Shown here: in pieces, positions 32,704-42,479 of the stretch
Layout: each line of letters opens with the position of its first letter
Position numbering within the stretch: position 1 is the stretch's first letter
Assembly: GCF_039839785.1 (NCBI RefSeq)
Contig: NZ_JBDOQT010000001.1
Location: forward strand, 2,666,001-2,730,000
DNA: 64,000 nt
Direction of reading: 5' to 3'
Origin: Pelagibius sp. CAU 1746
GTDB lineage: Bacteria; Pseudomonadota; Alphaproteobacteria; Kiloniellales; Kiloniellaceae
Position numbers and translations under genes: made by a program
Notes under the pieces: generated by a model
Database searches by the model: none
Seen by the model: the letters and a program-made list of their open reading frames with translations, nothing else
Told to the model about the DNA's origin: nothing

Positions 32704-33273
32704 ATGGCCGACGTTACGGGGATCTGCAATTCCGCGCTCGCCAAGATCGGCGCCGCGCGGATCACCGCGCTGGAGGAGGGCAGCAAGAACGCCAACCTCT
32801 GCGCCGAGCTCTACGAAAGGTGCCGCGACGACCTGTTGCGCGCCCATAGTTGGAATTTCGCGGCAGCCCGCGCCAAGCTGGCCCGCGAGGCCGAGACGCC
32901 GGTCTTCGGCTTCGCCCATGCCTATGCCCTGCCGGCGGATTGGATACGTTGCGTCGACGCCTATGGGGACGGGGGCGGGACCTGCCGCATCGTCTACCGA
33001 GTGGAAGGAGACTGCCTGCTGAGCGACGCAGAGGACGTCTATCTGCGATACGTGCGGCGGGTGGCCGACGCCAACTTGATGCCAGCGGACTTCCGCGAGG
33101 CGCTTTCCTGTTTGCTGGCGCGTGAACTGGCGGTGCCTATTGCTCAGTCCAACACGCTGGAGGAGAAGCTCGAGGCGCGCTTCCGCAGTCGCCTGCGCCG
33201 GGCGCGCACGACGGACGGTTTGGAAGACCAGCTCGAGCCCCTGCCGCTCGGCGCCTGGGCGGAGGTGCGCTGA
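32704..33273 (+). CDS. Tail tubular protein A (T7 gp11-like)
   Basis: 189 residues. The start MADVTGICNSALAKIGAARI and the segment CRDDLLRAHSWNFAAARAKL are hallmarks of gp11-like adaptor proteins, which form the ring below the portal. ALPADWIRCVDAYG and LRYVRRVAD strands follow. Length is normal, and the gene ends 3 bp before the gp12-like gene. Confidence 0.87.
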   Translation: MADVTGICNSALAKIGAARITALEEGSKNANLCAELYERCRDDLLRAHSWNFAAARAKLAREAETPVFGFAHAYALPADWIRCVDAYGDGGGTCRIVYRVEGDCLLSDAEDVYLRYVRRVADANLMPADFREALSCLLARELAVPIAQSNTLEEKLEARFRSRLRRARTTDGLEDQLEPLPLGAWAEVR

Positions 33274-33276
33274 CCC

Positions 33277-36243
33277 ATGCCCCGCGCCAATCCTCTGCAA
33301 GCCGCCTTCAATGCCGGCGAGATCGGCCCCCGCCTTGCGGCCCGCGTCGACTTTCCCAAGTACCGCAATGCGGGCGCGAGGGTCGAGAACATGACCCCTC
33401 TGCCGCAAGGTGGGCTGACCCGCCGCCCGGGCACCCGCTTCGTTGCCGCGGCAGCCGATCAGGAAAAACGACCGCGGCTCGTTCCCTTCGAGTTCTCGAC
33501 GGATCAGGCCTATGTACTGGAAGCCGGCGACGGAAAGTTCCGCTTCTTCCGCGACAAGGGACAAATTGTGGTGCAGCCGACCGATGCGGCGATCATCAAC
33601 GGTGATTTCTCCAACGGCTTGACGAACTGGGACGACCGGTCAACGGGTGGCGGCAGTATCGTCGTTGGGCCAGTGACACGGACCATCTCCAGGACGCTTG
33701 GCACCGCCATTGGCAATATGACCGTGAATGGCGGATTAGCAGCCGCTTTCGACGGGAGCATTTCGCAAAGCACCCAAACGAGCGCGGCTCGCTCCGCCCT
33801 CTCGGGCTATGTCGGAAAGAACTGGGGTGCCGGCAACAAGAAGACCATTGCCGCGTTCACCTGTTACGGGACGAACGATGCCGGCTACGTGCTCGCCGCA
33901 AACCCGACCACAACGCTAACCCTGCAGGGTTCATCGGACAATTTCTCTGCGGATATCAAAACACTGGGATCTAAGACTTTCACGGACACATCGAACGAGT
34001 CAGGTATTCCCAGATCTCTCACAAGTGGAATCGATACCAGCACGGCTTACCAGTATCATCGTATCGTCGTGACGGGCGCCTCTGGCGCCGCCGTGTACAT
34101 GGCCGAGTTGCAATGGTCCGAACTGGCCCCAAATCCCCTGAATGGATGCCAATTGGTCGGCAATGGATCCGGCATAGCCTGGGTCGAGCAGGAGGTGCCG
34201 ACCAGCCATGCCGGCAGCGAACATGTGGTTGCTTTTCGTGTTCACGGAGTGGCTGGCACCAAGGCCCTGCTGAGCATAGGTACGACTTCGACCGGTGGAG
34301 AGTTGGTCGCCGACGTAGAGTGCTCGGTCGGATGGCACGTCGTGGCATTTACGCCGACCGTGACCCCCTTTTTCCTGCAGTTCAAGAACCCGAATGGCTA
34401 CACCATCTCGGTCGACGAGATCAGCGTCTGCGCAAGTGGGGCAGCGTCACCGGTGCCGCTAAAGCTGGGAACACCCTATAGCCAGAGCATCCTGGAGAAG
34501 ATCAAGTGGGCGCAGTCGGCCGATGTGATGTATGTCGCCCATCCCGATCATCCGCCCTACAAGCTGGAGCGCCGGGGCCACACTACCTGGTCGTTCTCTC
34601 TGGTGGGATTCGATGAGGGGCCGTTCCTGGATCAGAATACCGATGCGGGCAGGAGGTTGACGTGTAGCGCCACGACGGGCAATGGGATCACCATCACCGC
34701 CATAGGTCACGCGCCATTCGAGGCTGGTGATGTGGGCCGTTTCGTGCGCTTGCAGCCATCGGGGGAACCCGGTTGGGCGGTCATCACAGGGTTCGACAGC
34801 ACGCAAAGCGTGACAGCAGATGTGAAACGGGGCTTCTCATCGACGGTTGCGACGGCGAACTGGAGCTTGGGGGCATGGTCTGCCGGCCGTGGATTTCCGT
34901 CGGTCGTCAGCTTCTTCGAGCAACGTTTAGTCTGGGCCGCTACGAAGGCGCAGCCACAGAGCTTCTGGATGTCGCAGTCAGGAGACCTGGAGAATATGCG
35001 TCCCGACAGTTTTGTGGGCGGCGCTGTCGAGGTACAGGACGACGACGGCCTGGACTTCACCATCGCCGCCGACGAGGTAAACGCCATCCGCTGGATGTCG
35101 CCCGGGCGCCAGTTGATCCTGGGGACGTCCGGCGGAGAGTGGTCGGTGACGTCCGATGGGCCGGTGGTGACGCCGCTGGATGTCGAGGTGAAGCGTGAGT
35201 CGACGAATGGCAGCGCCGACATTCAGCCTCTGAGAATCAGTTCAATCGTACTTTTCGTGCAGCGCGCCCGCCGCAAGCTGCGGGAGTTCGTCTTCAGTCT
35301 CGAGTCGGACGGTTTCCGCACGCCGGACCTGACCATCCTTGCGGAACACATCACCGAAAGCGGTTTGCGCGAGATCGTCTACCAGCAGGAGCCGGACAGT
35401 CAGGTTCATTGCGTGCGCGAGGATGGCGTGCTGGCGACCCTGACCTACCAGCGCGACCAGGATGTTGTCGGCTGGTCGCGGCACATTTTTGGCGGCAGCT
35501 ACCAGGGCGGCGCCCCCGTGGTGGAGAGCGTGGCGACGATACCGGGCAGTGCCGCCGCCGGCAGCCAGAACCGCGACGAGGCCTGGATCGCAGTTAAGCG
35601 GACAGTCAACGGCACGACTTTCCGCAGTATCGAGGTCATGGAAGCCTCTTTCGAGGGTCCCAACCCGGAGGCCTTCGACAATATTGTCGACTTTGACGCG
35701 GCAGTACTGGCTCGGCAGCGGGCGGCTTTCTACGTCGACTGCGGGCTCAGTTATGACGGCGCGCCGACACAGACTCTCGCCGGTCTTGGCCATCTGGAGG
35801 GCGAGACGGTCACCATCCTGGCCGACGGCGCCCTGCATCCCGACCGCATCGTCGCGGGTGGCGCCGTCACACTGCAGGCGCCGGCCAGTGTGATCCATGT
35901 CGGCTTGCCGTACCGCCATGTCTTCGCTTCCCTGAAGCTGGAGGCCGGTGCGGCTGCGGGCACCGCCGTGGGCAAGGTGAAGCGGGTTCATGGCATCGCT
36001 CTGGTGCTGCTGCATTCCCTGGGCTTGCGTATCGGACCGTCGATCGGGCGTCTGGAGGACGTGTCCCTGCGTGAAGTGGGGAACGCCATGGACACGGCGG
36101 TACCTCTGTTCACCGGCGAGCGATTCGTCAGCTTCGAGGGCGATTTCGAGCGGGATGCCCGCATTGTCATCAGCGGCGACGCACCTTTACCCTTCACGCT
36201 GCTGGCCGCCGCGCCGGAGCTAAAGACGAACGAGCTGATCTGA
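33277..36243 (+). CDS. Tail tubular protein B (T7 gp12-like tail nozzle)
   Basis: 988 residues. The start MPRANPLQAAFNAGEIGPRL and NMTPLPQGGLTRRPGTRFVA identify the podovirus nozzle/stabilisation protein family. The middle is beta-rich with an insert (about 120-360) that looks like a carbohydrate-binding or jelly-roll type domain (GTTSTGGELVADVECSVGWH). Later comes FFEQRLVWAATKAQPQSFWM, conserved in these proteins. It is larger than T7 gp12 (794), consistent with the insert. It ends overlapping the next ATG (TGATG). Confidence 0.85.
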   Translation: MPRANPLQAAFNAGEIGPRLAARVDFPKYRNAGARVENMTPLPQGGLTRRPGTRFVAAAADQEKRPRLVPFEFSTDQAYVLEAGDGKFRFFRDKGQIVVQPTDAAIINGDFSNGLTNWDDRSTGGGSIVVGPVTRTISRTLGTAIGNMTVNGGLAAAFDGSISQSTQTSAARSALSGYVGKNWGAGNKKTIAAFTCYGTNDAGYVLAANPTTTLTLQGSSDNFSADIKTLGSKTFTDTSNESGIPRSLTSGIDTSTAYQYHRIVVTGASGAAVYMAELQWSELAPNPLNGCQLVGNGSGIAWVEQEVPTSHAGSEHVVAFRVHGVAGTKALLSIGTTSTGGELVADVECSVGWHVVAFTPTVTPFFLQFKNPNGYTISVDEISVCASGAASPVPLKLGTPYSQSILEKIKWAQSADVMYVAHPDHPPYKLERRGHTTWSFSLVGFDEGPFLDQNTDAGRRLTCSATTGNGITITAIGHAPFEAGDVGRFVRLQPSGEPGWAVITGFDSTQSVTADVKRGFSSTVATANWSLGAWSAGRGFPSVVSFFEQRLVWAATKAQPQSFWMSQSGDLENMRPDSFVGGAVEVQDDDGLDFTIAADEVNAIRWMSPGRQLILGTSGGEWSVTSDGPVVTPLDVEVKRESTNGSADIQPLRISSIVLFVQRARRKLREFVFSLESDGFRTPDLTILAEHITESGLREIVYQQEPDSQVHCVREDGVLATLTYQRDQDVVGWSRHIFGGSYQGGAPVVESVATIPGSAAAGSQNRDEAWIAVKRTVNGTTFRSIEVMEASFEGPNPEAFDNIVDFDAAVLARQRAAFYVDCGLSYDGAPTQTLAGLGHLEGETVTILADGALHPDRIVAGGAVTLQAPASVIHVGLPYRHVFASLKLEAGAAAGTAVGKVKRVHGIALVLLHSLGLRIGPSIGRLEDVSLREVGNAMDTAVPLFTGERFVSFEGDFERDARIVISGDAPLPFTLLAAAPELKTNELI

Positions 36244-36674
36244 TGGGCGGCCCCCGGGTCCTCCCCTTCGAGCCGGCGCACCTGGCCGACCTGGACCCAC
36301 CAATCTTCGGCCGGCGGCAGATGCAGTACTTCGCCGCAGCCTACCGGCCCGCCGGCCCGGCCTTCACCCTGATGGAAGGGGAGCGGGCACTGGGCTGCGG
36401 CGGTCTGATGATTGAAGGGGAAGAGGGGCGCGCCTGGGCCTTTCTCTCCGGCGTACTGCGGCAACGCCCGTTGCTATTGCATCGCACGGTGAAACGGGCG
36501 CTGCCGGCCCTGGCCGAACATTACGAGCTGAAGAGCCTCACTGCCGAGGCGCATGCCGAGTTTGCGGGCGCGCGGCGGTGGCTTGAACGGCTCGGCTTTC
36601 GCTACGAAGAGAGACTTCCGCGCTATGCGGGAACCACCGAAGATTACGTGAGGTATCGTCTATGGGTGCACTGA
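36243..36674 (+). CDS. T7 gp13-like internal protein with GNAT-like fold
   Basis: 143 residues, overlapping the gp12-like stop by one base. AFTLMEGERALGCGGLMIEG, AFLSGVLRQRPLLLHRTVKR and ARRWLERLGFRYEERLPRYA give a GNAT-like pattern as in T7 gp13 relatives, which occupy this exact slot between gp12 and gp14. It overlaps the gp14-like gene by 13 bp. Acetyltransferase activity is not implied. Confidence 0.7.
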   Translation: MGGPRVLPFEPAHLADLDPPIFGRRQMQYFAAAYRPAGPAFTLMEGERALGCGGLMIEGEEGRAWAFLSGVLRQRPLLLHRTVKRALPALAEHYELKSLTAEAHAEFAGARRWLERLGFRYEERLPRYAGTTEDYVRYRLWVH

Positions 36675-37117
36675 CACTGATCGGCGGCGTGCTAAGCGCC
36701 GTCGCGGCTATTTCCGCTGGGCGGGCTCAGGCCAACGCGGCGGAGTTCAATGCGGAGATGGCGCAGCAGCAGGCCGAGCGGGAGCGGCAGATCGCCGAGC
36801 GCGAAGTGAAGGATCACCGGCGGCGGAACAGTCGGCTGCTAGCGACTTCCCGGGCGCGGCGCGCCGGCAGCGGGGTAACTTCCCAGGGGTCGCCACTGTT
36901 GGTCGATGAGGCGACTGCCGCCGAGATCGAGCTGGGTGCGCAGGACATTCTCTCCAGCGGAGCATCCAAGGCCTATGGATACCGGCAAGAGGCGGCACTG
37001 TCGCGTGCCCGGGCGAGTGGCGCCAGAACAGGCGGCCTCCTGAATGCGGGCGGTACTTTGCTAACAGCCGCGTCCGGCACCGACTACGACAACTTCTTCA
37101 AGTTCTCCGAAGGCTGA
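36662..37117 (+). CDS. T7 gp14-like internal virion protein
   Basis: 151 residues: a hydrophobic N-terminus (MGALTLIGGVLSAVAAISAG), a long charged coiled coil (AEMAQQQAERERQIAERE), then SQGSPLLVDEATAAEIELGA and a Gly-rich end. This is the standard architecture of gp14-like ejection proteins, which form an outer-membrane pore during DNA entry. It precedes the gp15/gp16-like gene by 37 bp. Confidence 0.78.
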   Translation: MGALTLIGGVLSAVAAISAGRAQANAAEFNAEMAQQQAERERQIAEREVKDHRRRNSRLLATSRARRAGSGVTSQGSPLLVDEATAAEIELGAQDILSSGASKAYGYRQEAALSRARASGARTGGLLNAGGTLLTAASGTDYDNFFKFSEG

Positions 37118-37154
37118 CAGTCGCCGAACCAGCCAGAAATCTAGAGGTCCCATC

Positions 37155-40100
37155 ATGCCCCGTATCCCTTCCGCTGCCGAGGTAAGCCCCATTGGCGGCT
37201 CCGCAAGCCGCCTTCCGAGGGTCCGCGCCGACGCTGCCGATTTCGGCCTCACCGTTGCTCAGGGATTTGCGTCCTTCGGAGGGGGAATAGGTGACGTCGG
37301 CGATCGGATCAGCAAGGACGTCCGCAGGGCCGCCGCGGAGGAAGAGCGGAAAAAGAAAAACGAGCAACTGCGTCAGCTTATGGAGGCGTTGGATAAATCC
37401 GAAGCCGCGAGACCGGGGGCGGATGAGGCGCAACATCGCGTTGAGCTGCGCGAAGCAGCCATCGAGATGGTCGACAATTGGGAATTCGACGGCAGCTCAC
37501 CGCTGGAAGCCGCCGCCAAGGCGACCCGAGACCTGGAGTTCGTCGAGGATGAACGCCTGAAGCAACTGCCGGCTGAGCGGCGCGCCGGCTTGAAGGCAGC
37601 GACGCTACCGATCCGCCGCAGTCAAGCCCTGCGTGTGGCGCAGCGGGCGCAGAACCAGAGTGTGGTGGCGCTGAGTCGTCAAACCGAGCAGACGTTGCAG
37701 CTACTACAGAAACAGGCGGTGCGGGAGCCGGCGGCGGCGGCTCACTATTTGGCCGAGGGGCGCGCGCGTCTGTTGTCGCTGCAAAATGCCGGCGCCCTGA
37801 CGCCCGAGCAGTTCGCAGCCCAGGAGGAGACCTTCCGGCGAAACCTCTACACGGCGGTGGTGCGCGGCCAACCCGGGGTGCAGGCCCTGGCGGACTTGGA
37901 AGGGGGCGTTTATGACGAAGCGCTAAACGACCCGGAGCTGAAGCGGTTCCTGACCCAGGAGACGGCCTGGCGCGTGCAGAGCGAGACGGCGCAGGGCGCC
38001 GCAGCGGCCGAGGCGCAACTGGCGCGCGTCCGGCGCGGGGACGGGAGGCCGGGGGAACTCAGCACCACGTCCGGGGCTGTCATGGCCGCCGGCGACATGG
38101 CCGATGCGGAGCTACAGGCGGAAGTGGCCTTGCGCGTGCGTTCCGAGCTCCAAAGCCTGCGCTATGCGCCGGAGGCGGAGGTCGAAGCGCGTATCGGTGC
38201 CTTGGCGCCAGTGGCGGAGGCGGCCGATGCAGCGGCACGCCAGTGGGTTCAGCAGGAGGTCTGGACCCAGAGCCGGATGATGCTGCGTGAGCGCAGCAAG
38301 GATCCGGCCGCCTATGTGATGGAGCAGCCCGCGGTGGCGGAGGCCTTTGCCGCGGCGGAGAAGGACCCGGCGCTGCTGCCCGACGCGGTCGCCGTGCGCT
38401 TGGCGGCGCAGAGCGCCATGGGGCTGGCGCCGGAAACGCAGAATGTCCTGACCCTGGAGGAGCGGGCGCGGATCGTCGGAGGGCTGCGCCACCTGGAGCC
38501 GCAGCAACAGGTCGCTGCCCTGCTGGAACTGGGGCGGCTCTACGGCGATCAGGCCGCGATGGTGGCCTCAGACCTGGCGGAGGCTGGTCTATCGATAGAG
38601 ATGCACCTGGCCGCGGACCCCAGCGCTGGCCCGGAGGTTTCCGGGCGGCTCGCCCAGGCAGGCGAAAGTCAGGGCGAGGCGAAGACGCCCGAAGGCGGCG
38701 CGGTCGAAGCGGCGACTGAGGGGGTGATCGGGGAGGGGCAGAGGGGGGCCATGCGCACCGAAGCCGAGAATGCGGCAGGCGTGGTCACTGGTGTGCCGCC
38801 CGTGCCCCTGCGGAAGCCGGATCAGGTAGGGCCGCGTGATGGCCTGCGGCCAAGTGGTAAGAGAGCAACCTTCGAAGGAGGCGTTGGCGACGACATAGCG
38901 AGCAAGCGGTCGATTGAGGAAAAACTACCTGAGCCGGGAGCAAGTGGTTTACACCCGAGGGAGAAGGCTCTGCTAAGGGCCTACCGCCCCTTGATGGAAA
39001 TGGACGAGGATATCGCGTTTGAGGGGATTGCTCCATCAGTCGTTTACAAGATCCGCGAGCCGGTCGAGAACGCCGCGATTCGGGCGGGTGTGGGGCCGGA
39101 GATTGCTAATTTGGCCGTTCGACTCACCGCACGGAACCTCAAGGAAGGCATGAACTTTGACGAAGCTCTGTCCGGAGCGTTAGTCGCTGCAGAGATCACC
39201 GGCTTGTCGGAGATTGCTCGAGGTAGCCTCGAGAGAGCAGAACGGCTGCGGGAAAAGTTGCCTAGTAATGAAGCGAAGCCGCGGGCGCTCAGCAAAGAGG
39301 AGTTGCTCATAAAGTACCCCAGTTTGAGGGTGAGCAGACATACCGAGAGGATGCTCGAGAACAACATCGTTGATTCGCCTAGCTACCGCTATGTTATGAG
39401 CCTGAAAGAGCAGGCCAAGCAAGCGGGTCTGAGTGAAGAGATGGGCAATTTGTTTGTAGAGTTGGCTCTACTAAAACGGGATCGCAATTACAATCCGCAC
39501 CAGGGACATCTTTTGGCCGCCGATGAAGTGGGTGTTGAGCCACTGGTAGCCTCCGGCAACTATAGCCTTGATACTTCAAGGCACTGGTTTAAGGAAGAGA
39601 GCTCCTATTTCTTGGAGGCGCAGGCCCACGCCCGCCGAACGGGTTTGAGAATCGAAATTGAAAATGAAAAGCAGGCGAAAACGATGCTCCTTGCGCTTCG
39701 CGATTTGAGTGGGACACGTCACGCGGTGGCAAGGTACGGTGCGACGGAGATGGAGCGGATTGTTGACAGTGTTGTCGAATCGGCCTCGGAAGCGGGCGTG
39801 AATATCAGCAAGGAAGATGTGGCGAATGTGACATTCGACATGGTCGAGCATCCCTACAAGTATCCTCATGAGTTGACCAACGAAGAGCTCTTTGCTGGAT
39901 CACTTTACTTGGTGAGGTTGTTGCGAGCTTCATCGAGAAAAACGCTCTGGAATGGGATCGTTGGTTCAGCGGCATCAGCGCTTCCTGCAAAAACAGTGGC
40001 CGCGCTTATTGGATTGGCTACCGGTGTTTTGGGACTTTCCAGTGATCTAGAATCGAGCCGCCAAATCGAATATCTCGAAGGAATGATGGAAGAGCTACTA

Positions 40101-40157
40101 AGTCGAGGTGCTTTTTCAATTGATTCGCAAATGATCGAAAGAATGAAACTGGAGTGA
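37155..40157 (+). CDS. Ejection (internal virion) protein with polymorphic toxin-like C-terminus
   Basis: 1000 residues in the position of T7 gp15/gp16. Residues 1-480 are a helical, Ala/Gln/Arg-rich virion part (RISKDVRRAAAEEERKKKNE; QLLQKQAVREPAAAAHYLAE). Residues ~491-514 (PEVSGRLAQAGESQGEAKTP) mark the recombination joint. The C-terminal ~480 residues vary: homologues with different sequence occur as truncated cassettes at 41317 and 43458. The tip ends with a hydrophobic helix (TVAALIGLATGVLGLSS) and an amphipathic tail. Ejection proteins enter the periplasm of a target cell. The opposite-strand gene behind each variant encodes a secreted protein. I infer a periplasmic or inner-membrane toxin carried on the ejection protein. 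Activity is unknown. Confidence 0.68.
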   Translation: MPRIPSAAEVSPIGGSASRLPRVRADAADFGLTVAQGFASFGGGIGDVGDRISKDVRRAAAEEERKKKNEQLRQLMEALDKSEAARPGADEAQHRVELREAAIEMVDNWEFDGSSPLEAAAKATRDLEFVEDERLKQLPAERRAGLKAATLPIRRSQALRVAQRAQNQSVVALSRQTEQTLQLLQKQAVREPAAAAHYLAEGRARLLSLQNAGALTPEQFAAQEETFRRNLYTAVVRGQPGVQALADLEGGVYDEALNDPELKRFLTQETAWRVQSETAQGAAAAEAQLARVRRGDGRPGELSTTSGAVMAAGDMADAELQAEVALRVRSELQSLRYAPEAEVEARIGALAPVAEAADAAARQWVQQEVWTQSRMMLRERSKDPAAYVMEQPAVAEAFAAAEKDPALLPDAVAVRLAAQSAMGLAPETQNVLTLEERARIVGGLRHLEPQQQVAALLELGRLYGDQAAMVASDLAEAGLSIEMHLAADPSAGPEVSGRLAQAGESQGEAKTPEGGAVEAATEGVIGEGQRGAMRTEAENAAGVVTGVPPVPLRKPDQVGPRDGLRPSGKRATFEGGVGDDIASKRSIEEKLPEPGASGLHPREKALLRAYRPLMEMDEDIAFEGIAPSVVYKIREPVENAAIRAGVGPEIANLAVRLTARNLKEGMNFDEALSGALVAAEITGLSEIARGSLERAERLREKLPSNEAKPRALSKEELLIKYPSLRVSRHTERMLENNIVDSPSYRYVMSLKEQAKQAGLSEEMGNLFVELALLKRDRNYNPHQGHLLAADEVGVEPLVASGNYSLDTSRHWFKEESSYFLEAQAHARRTGLRIEIENEKQAKTMLLALRDLSGTRHAVARYGATEMERIVDSVVESASEAGVNISKEDVANVTFDMVEHPYKYPHELTNEELFAGSLYLVRLLRASSRKTLWNGIVGSAASALPAKTVAALIGLATGVLGLSSDLESSRQIEYLEGMMEELLSRGAFSIDSQMIERMKLE
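38628..38697 (+). repeat. 70-bp crossover repeat, copy in the active ejection gene
   Basis: The 70 bp from GGCCCGGAGGTTTCCGGG to AAGACGCCCGAAGGCG are identical to 41560-41629 and differ by one base from 43701-43770. They encode GPEVSGRLAQAGESQGEAKT and mark the border between constant and variable parts. Identity far above that of the flanks suggests use as a homologous-recombination site for swapping tips. Confidence 0.75.
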
Positions 40158-40225
40158 GCTGATTCGGTCGGTCTTTGTCCGATTGGCATTAGGTGGTAAG
40201 CGGCAAAACGAAAGTGAGACCCTGG

Positions 40226-41215
40226 TCAGGGTTGAGCGTGCTGTGCTCGGTGCCCATAGAGCGGAATGTCATAGGCTTTGCTCATCGCTTCGGCTCGTTC
40301 ACGGACGGCTTCATAGTAAGAGGAGGGAAAATCAATGTTCTCTGCACACATATTCTCAAAGAAATCTTCTTTGGAACGAGATGCGAGGACTAGCCAAGTA
40401 TCCGCCAGAACCGGATTCTTGTAGAATCCCAAGCCTCTGCAATAGAACTCGGATAACCAAGCGTATCCGCCAACTGCACCGTTGCTTGCAGATACCATGG
40501 CCCAGTAGTACTCGTCGAACTCAGAAGAATTGCTGGGAAAGCGATAATACGATCGCCGGATGTTGTCCTCGCTGCGAGCGAGGGGTAAGCCTTGGTCGAC
40601 GGAGGAGCCAAAGTAAGAGTCGGCTAGATAAGAGGACGGTTTCACGCCTAGGCCGAGACGATAAAATACGGAAACAATGTACTCTGCCTCTGGATCTCCG
40701 GCATTCGCCAGCATCTCAAATTCTTGGAAGGCTGCGCTGTAGTCGCCCGCTTTCAGGTGACGTTCCGCTTGCGCGAATTGCTCTTGGTCTGGTCCGGGTC
40801 GAGAAAACCTGTATCGCTCATCGTAGTCCCGCAGGTCTACTGGACCGGTTGAGGCGAGCCATTGGCGCTTTTCCTTCTCTTCCTGCTTTCGGATCTCTTC
40901 GACTTGCTTCTTGGATTGGGCACGCGCCGCAAATAGAGCTATCTGCCAAGCAACTGGATTGCCCTGCTCGGCCTGGGGCCATACCTGATCATAAGCCTTG
41001 CTGTAGTCGCCTTCGACAAGGGCCTGAATCGCAGCTTCGAAGCCAGCATGCTTTACATCGTCCGGCGTTAGCTCCAATTGCCGAAGGACGCTCAGTGCTT
41101 CTGGCTGCTCGAGGATGCTCTGTGCTTGCGCCGCAGGGACTGCAAGCGAAAGAAAAACGACTAGCAGAAAGCACAGGGTTTTTGGCAGACGGTGGCCTCG
41201 ATAATTCAACGGCAT
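40226..41215 (-). CDS. Secreted Sel1-like repeat protein, probable immunity to the ejection-protein toxin
   Basis: 329 residues with a Sec signal peptide (TLCFLLVVFLSLAVPAAQAQ, cleaved near 32). The mature part has Sel1/TPR-like helical repeats (EAAIQALVEGDYSKAYDQVW; AERHLKAGDYSAAFQEFEML; ANAGDPEAEYIVSVFYRLGL) and a cysteine pair (EFYCRGLG; NMCAEN). It faces the toxin gene end convergently. GGAGAC precedes the ATG, and a TTGAAC-17-TAGAGT promoter overlapped by a LexA box lies 50-90 bp upstream. Paralogues follow the two silent cassettes. A periplasmic site suits a toxin delivered by an ejection protein. Confidence 0.72.
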   Translation of the reverse strand: MPLNYRGHRLPKTLCFLLVVFLSLAVPAAQAQSILEQPEALSVLRQLELTPDDVKHAGFEAAIQALVEGDYSKAYDQVWPQAEQGNPVAWQIALFAARAQSKKQVEEIRKQEEKEKRQWLASTGPVDLRDYDERYRFSRPGPDQEQFAQAERHLKAGDYSAAFQEFEMLANAGDPEAEYIVSVFYRLGLGVKPSSYLADSYFGSSVDQGLPLARSEDNIRRSYYRFPSNSSEFDEYYWAMVSASNGAVGGYAWLSEFYCRGLGFYKNPVLADTWLVLASRSKEDFFENMCAENIDFPSSYYEAVRERAEAMSKAYDIPLYGHRAQHAQP

Positions 41216-41268
41216 GTTCAGTCTCCTTGGGGCCAGCAGCCTGAAGCTTCATTCCCAAAAGTCCAATC

Positions 41269-41306
41269 ACTCTACCGCTGATTGTTTTCTTGTTCAACCT
41301 TTGTTC
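41269..41306 (-). promoter_or_regulatory. Immunity promoter with LexA box, copy 1
   Basis: On the minus strand TTGAAC (41297-41292), a 17-bp spacer and TAGAGT (41274-41269) form a sigma70-type promoter for the immunity gene at 40226-41215. GTTCAACCTTTGTTC (41292-41306) is a perfect GTTC-N7-GTTC alphaproteobacterial SOS box overlapping the -35. The layout is conserved in all three cassettes. Confidence 0.72.
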
Positions 41307-41316
41307 TTTTGGGCGT

Positions 41317-42381
41317 GAGGGCGCGGAGGAGGAGGCGGCACAGGAGGCCCTTGGCCTGACGCCGGACCAGCAGAACGCGCTGACCAAGGACGAGCGCACC
41401 CGGTTCATCGCCGGGCTGCGGCAGATGACGCCGGAGCAGCGCGCCGCCGCGTTGAAGGAGTTGCAGGCGGCCTACGGCGATCAGGCCGGCGCGGTGATGG
41501 CCGACCTGGTTGAGGCCGGGCTGCCGCTCAACGATTCCCTGACGGGTGATCCCGGCGCCGGCCCGGAGGTTTCCGGGCGGCTCGCCCAGGCAGGCGAAAG
41601 TCAGGGCGAGGCGAAGACGCCCGAAGGCGACGTGGTTGAGGAGAGGGCGGAAAAGCTGATCGCCGAAGGGCGGGAAGTTTTCGGAAGGCAGGGTGAAGGA
41701 CAGGAGCCGCTGGAAGATATGGAATTCAGCCTGCCTTCGTCACGGCCGAAGCCCAATCCGTTGCGGGAAGATGAGAGTGTCGAAGGACGACTGCAAATTC
41801 CCAAACTTGAAGGTACGTCGCGCGAGCAGGTTCAGATTCTGATGAACAGAATGGGCATCAGCGGGAGTGCGCCGCGGGGTGCCATCAACGACCGTGTTTT
41901 GGAAGTGCTTAAGGAGTTCTCACAAATCCGCTACATCATCCGAGAAGAGGGACTAGCCGGCAGCGAAAGACTCGGGCGAGTTATTGCGGATATGATGAGT
42001 GAAGGGTGGGGGCGTGGTCTGCGCGACACCTTTGGAGCAGAACTTCGGCGTCTAGGGAAGAGTGTAGTCAAGTCACCATACAAACACCCTTGGTCTTTGA
42101 CCGATATCGAGCTGACATCGTCAATTGGGGCCTTGGGGGAAAGGCTGCGCGAATCAGCGAATCAGAGTGTCGGCCTAGAGCTGTTGAGTGCGCTCGTAGA
42201 GCTCTTTGCTCCTGTCGGAAGAGTGAAGCAGGTGGCCGGTCTCGCCCTTAATGCCATCGGGCTTTCCGATTCGATCGAGACCGCAGAGTCGCATAGGGTG
42301 TTCACGGATCTTGTCAATGAGGCGATCCACCGGAAGATCATCGTCGTGGATTCCAGGGCCATCAAAGGTGCCGGATTGTAA
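41317..42381 (+). pseudogene. Silent 5'-truncated ejection-protein toxin cassette 1
   Basis: The frame resumes at a point matching residue ~413 of the ejection protein (EEAAQEALGLTPDQQNALTK) and passes through the 70-bp crossover repeat (41560-41629) into a different tip (IRYIIREEGLAGSERLGRVI; KSPYKHPWSLTDIELTSSIG; NAIGLSDSIETAESHR). It lacks the virion part and any convincing start; its 5' edge abuts the immunity promoter on the other strand. It is probably not expressed alone but available to replace the active tip by recombination. The tip is homologous to the active one near its end. Confidence 0.72.
41560..41629 (+). repeat. 70-bp crossover repeat, silent cassette 1
   Basis: Identical over 70 bp to 38628-38697 in the active gene. 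Upstream of it the two silent cassettes are nearly identical to each other but clearly diverged from the active gene. Confidence 0.75.
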
Positions 42382-42479
42382 AACTTGGACGCCCTGTGGT
42401 CTAGAGTTCGGGTGTTGTCAGTCCCGTGGTCCTTGACCGGCGCTCTGCCCGTTGTGTTGGAGGTTACTGGAAAGCCGGT

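Noticed and set aside
40183-41244. 353-codon plus-strand frame opposite the first Sel1-like immunity gene
   Set aside because: The minus-strand gene has a signal peptide, repeats, ribosome site and promoter; the plus frame has none.
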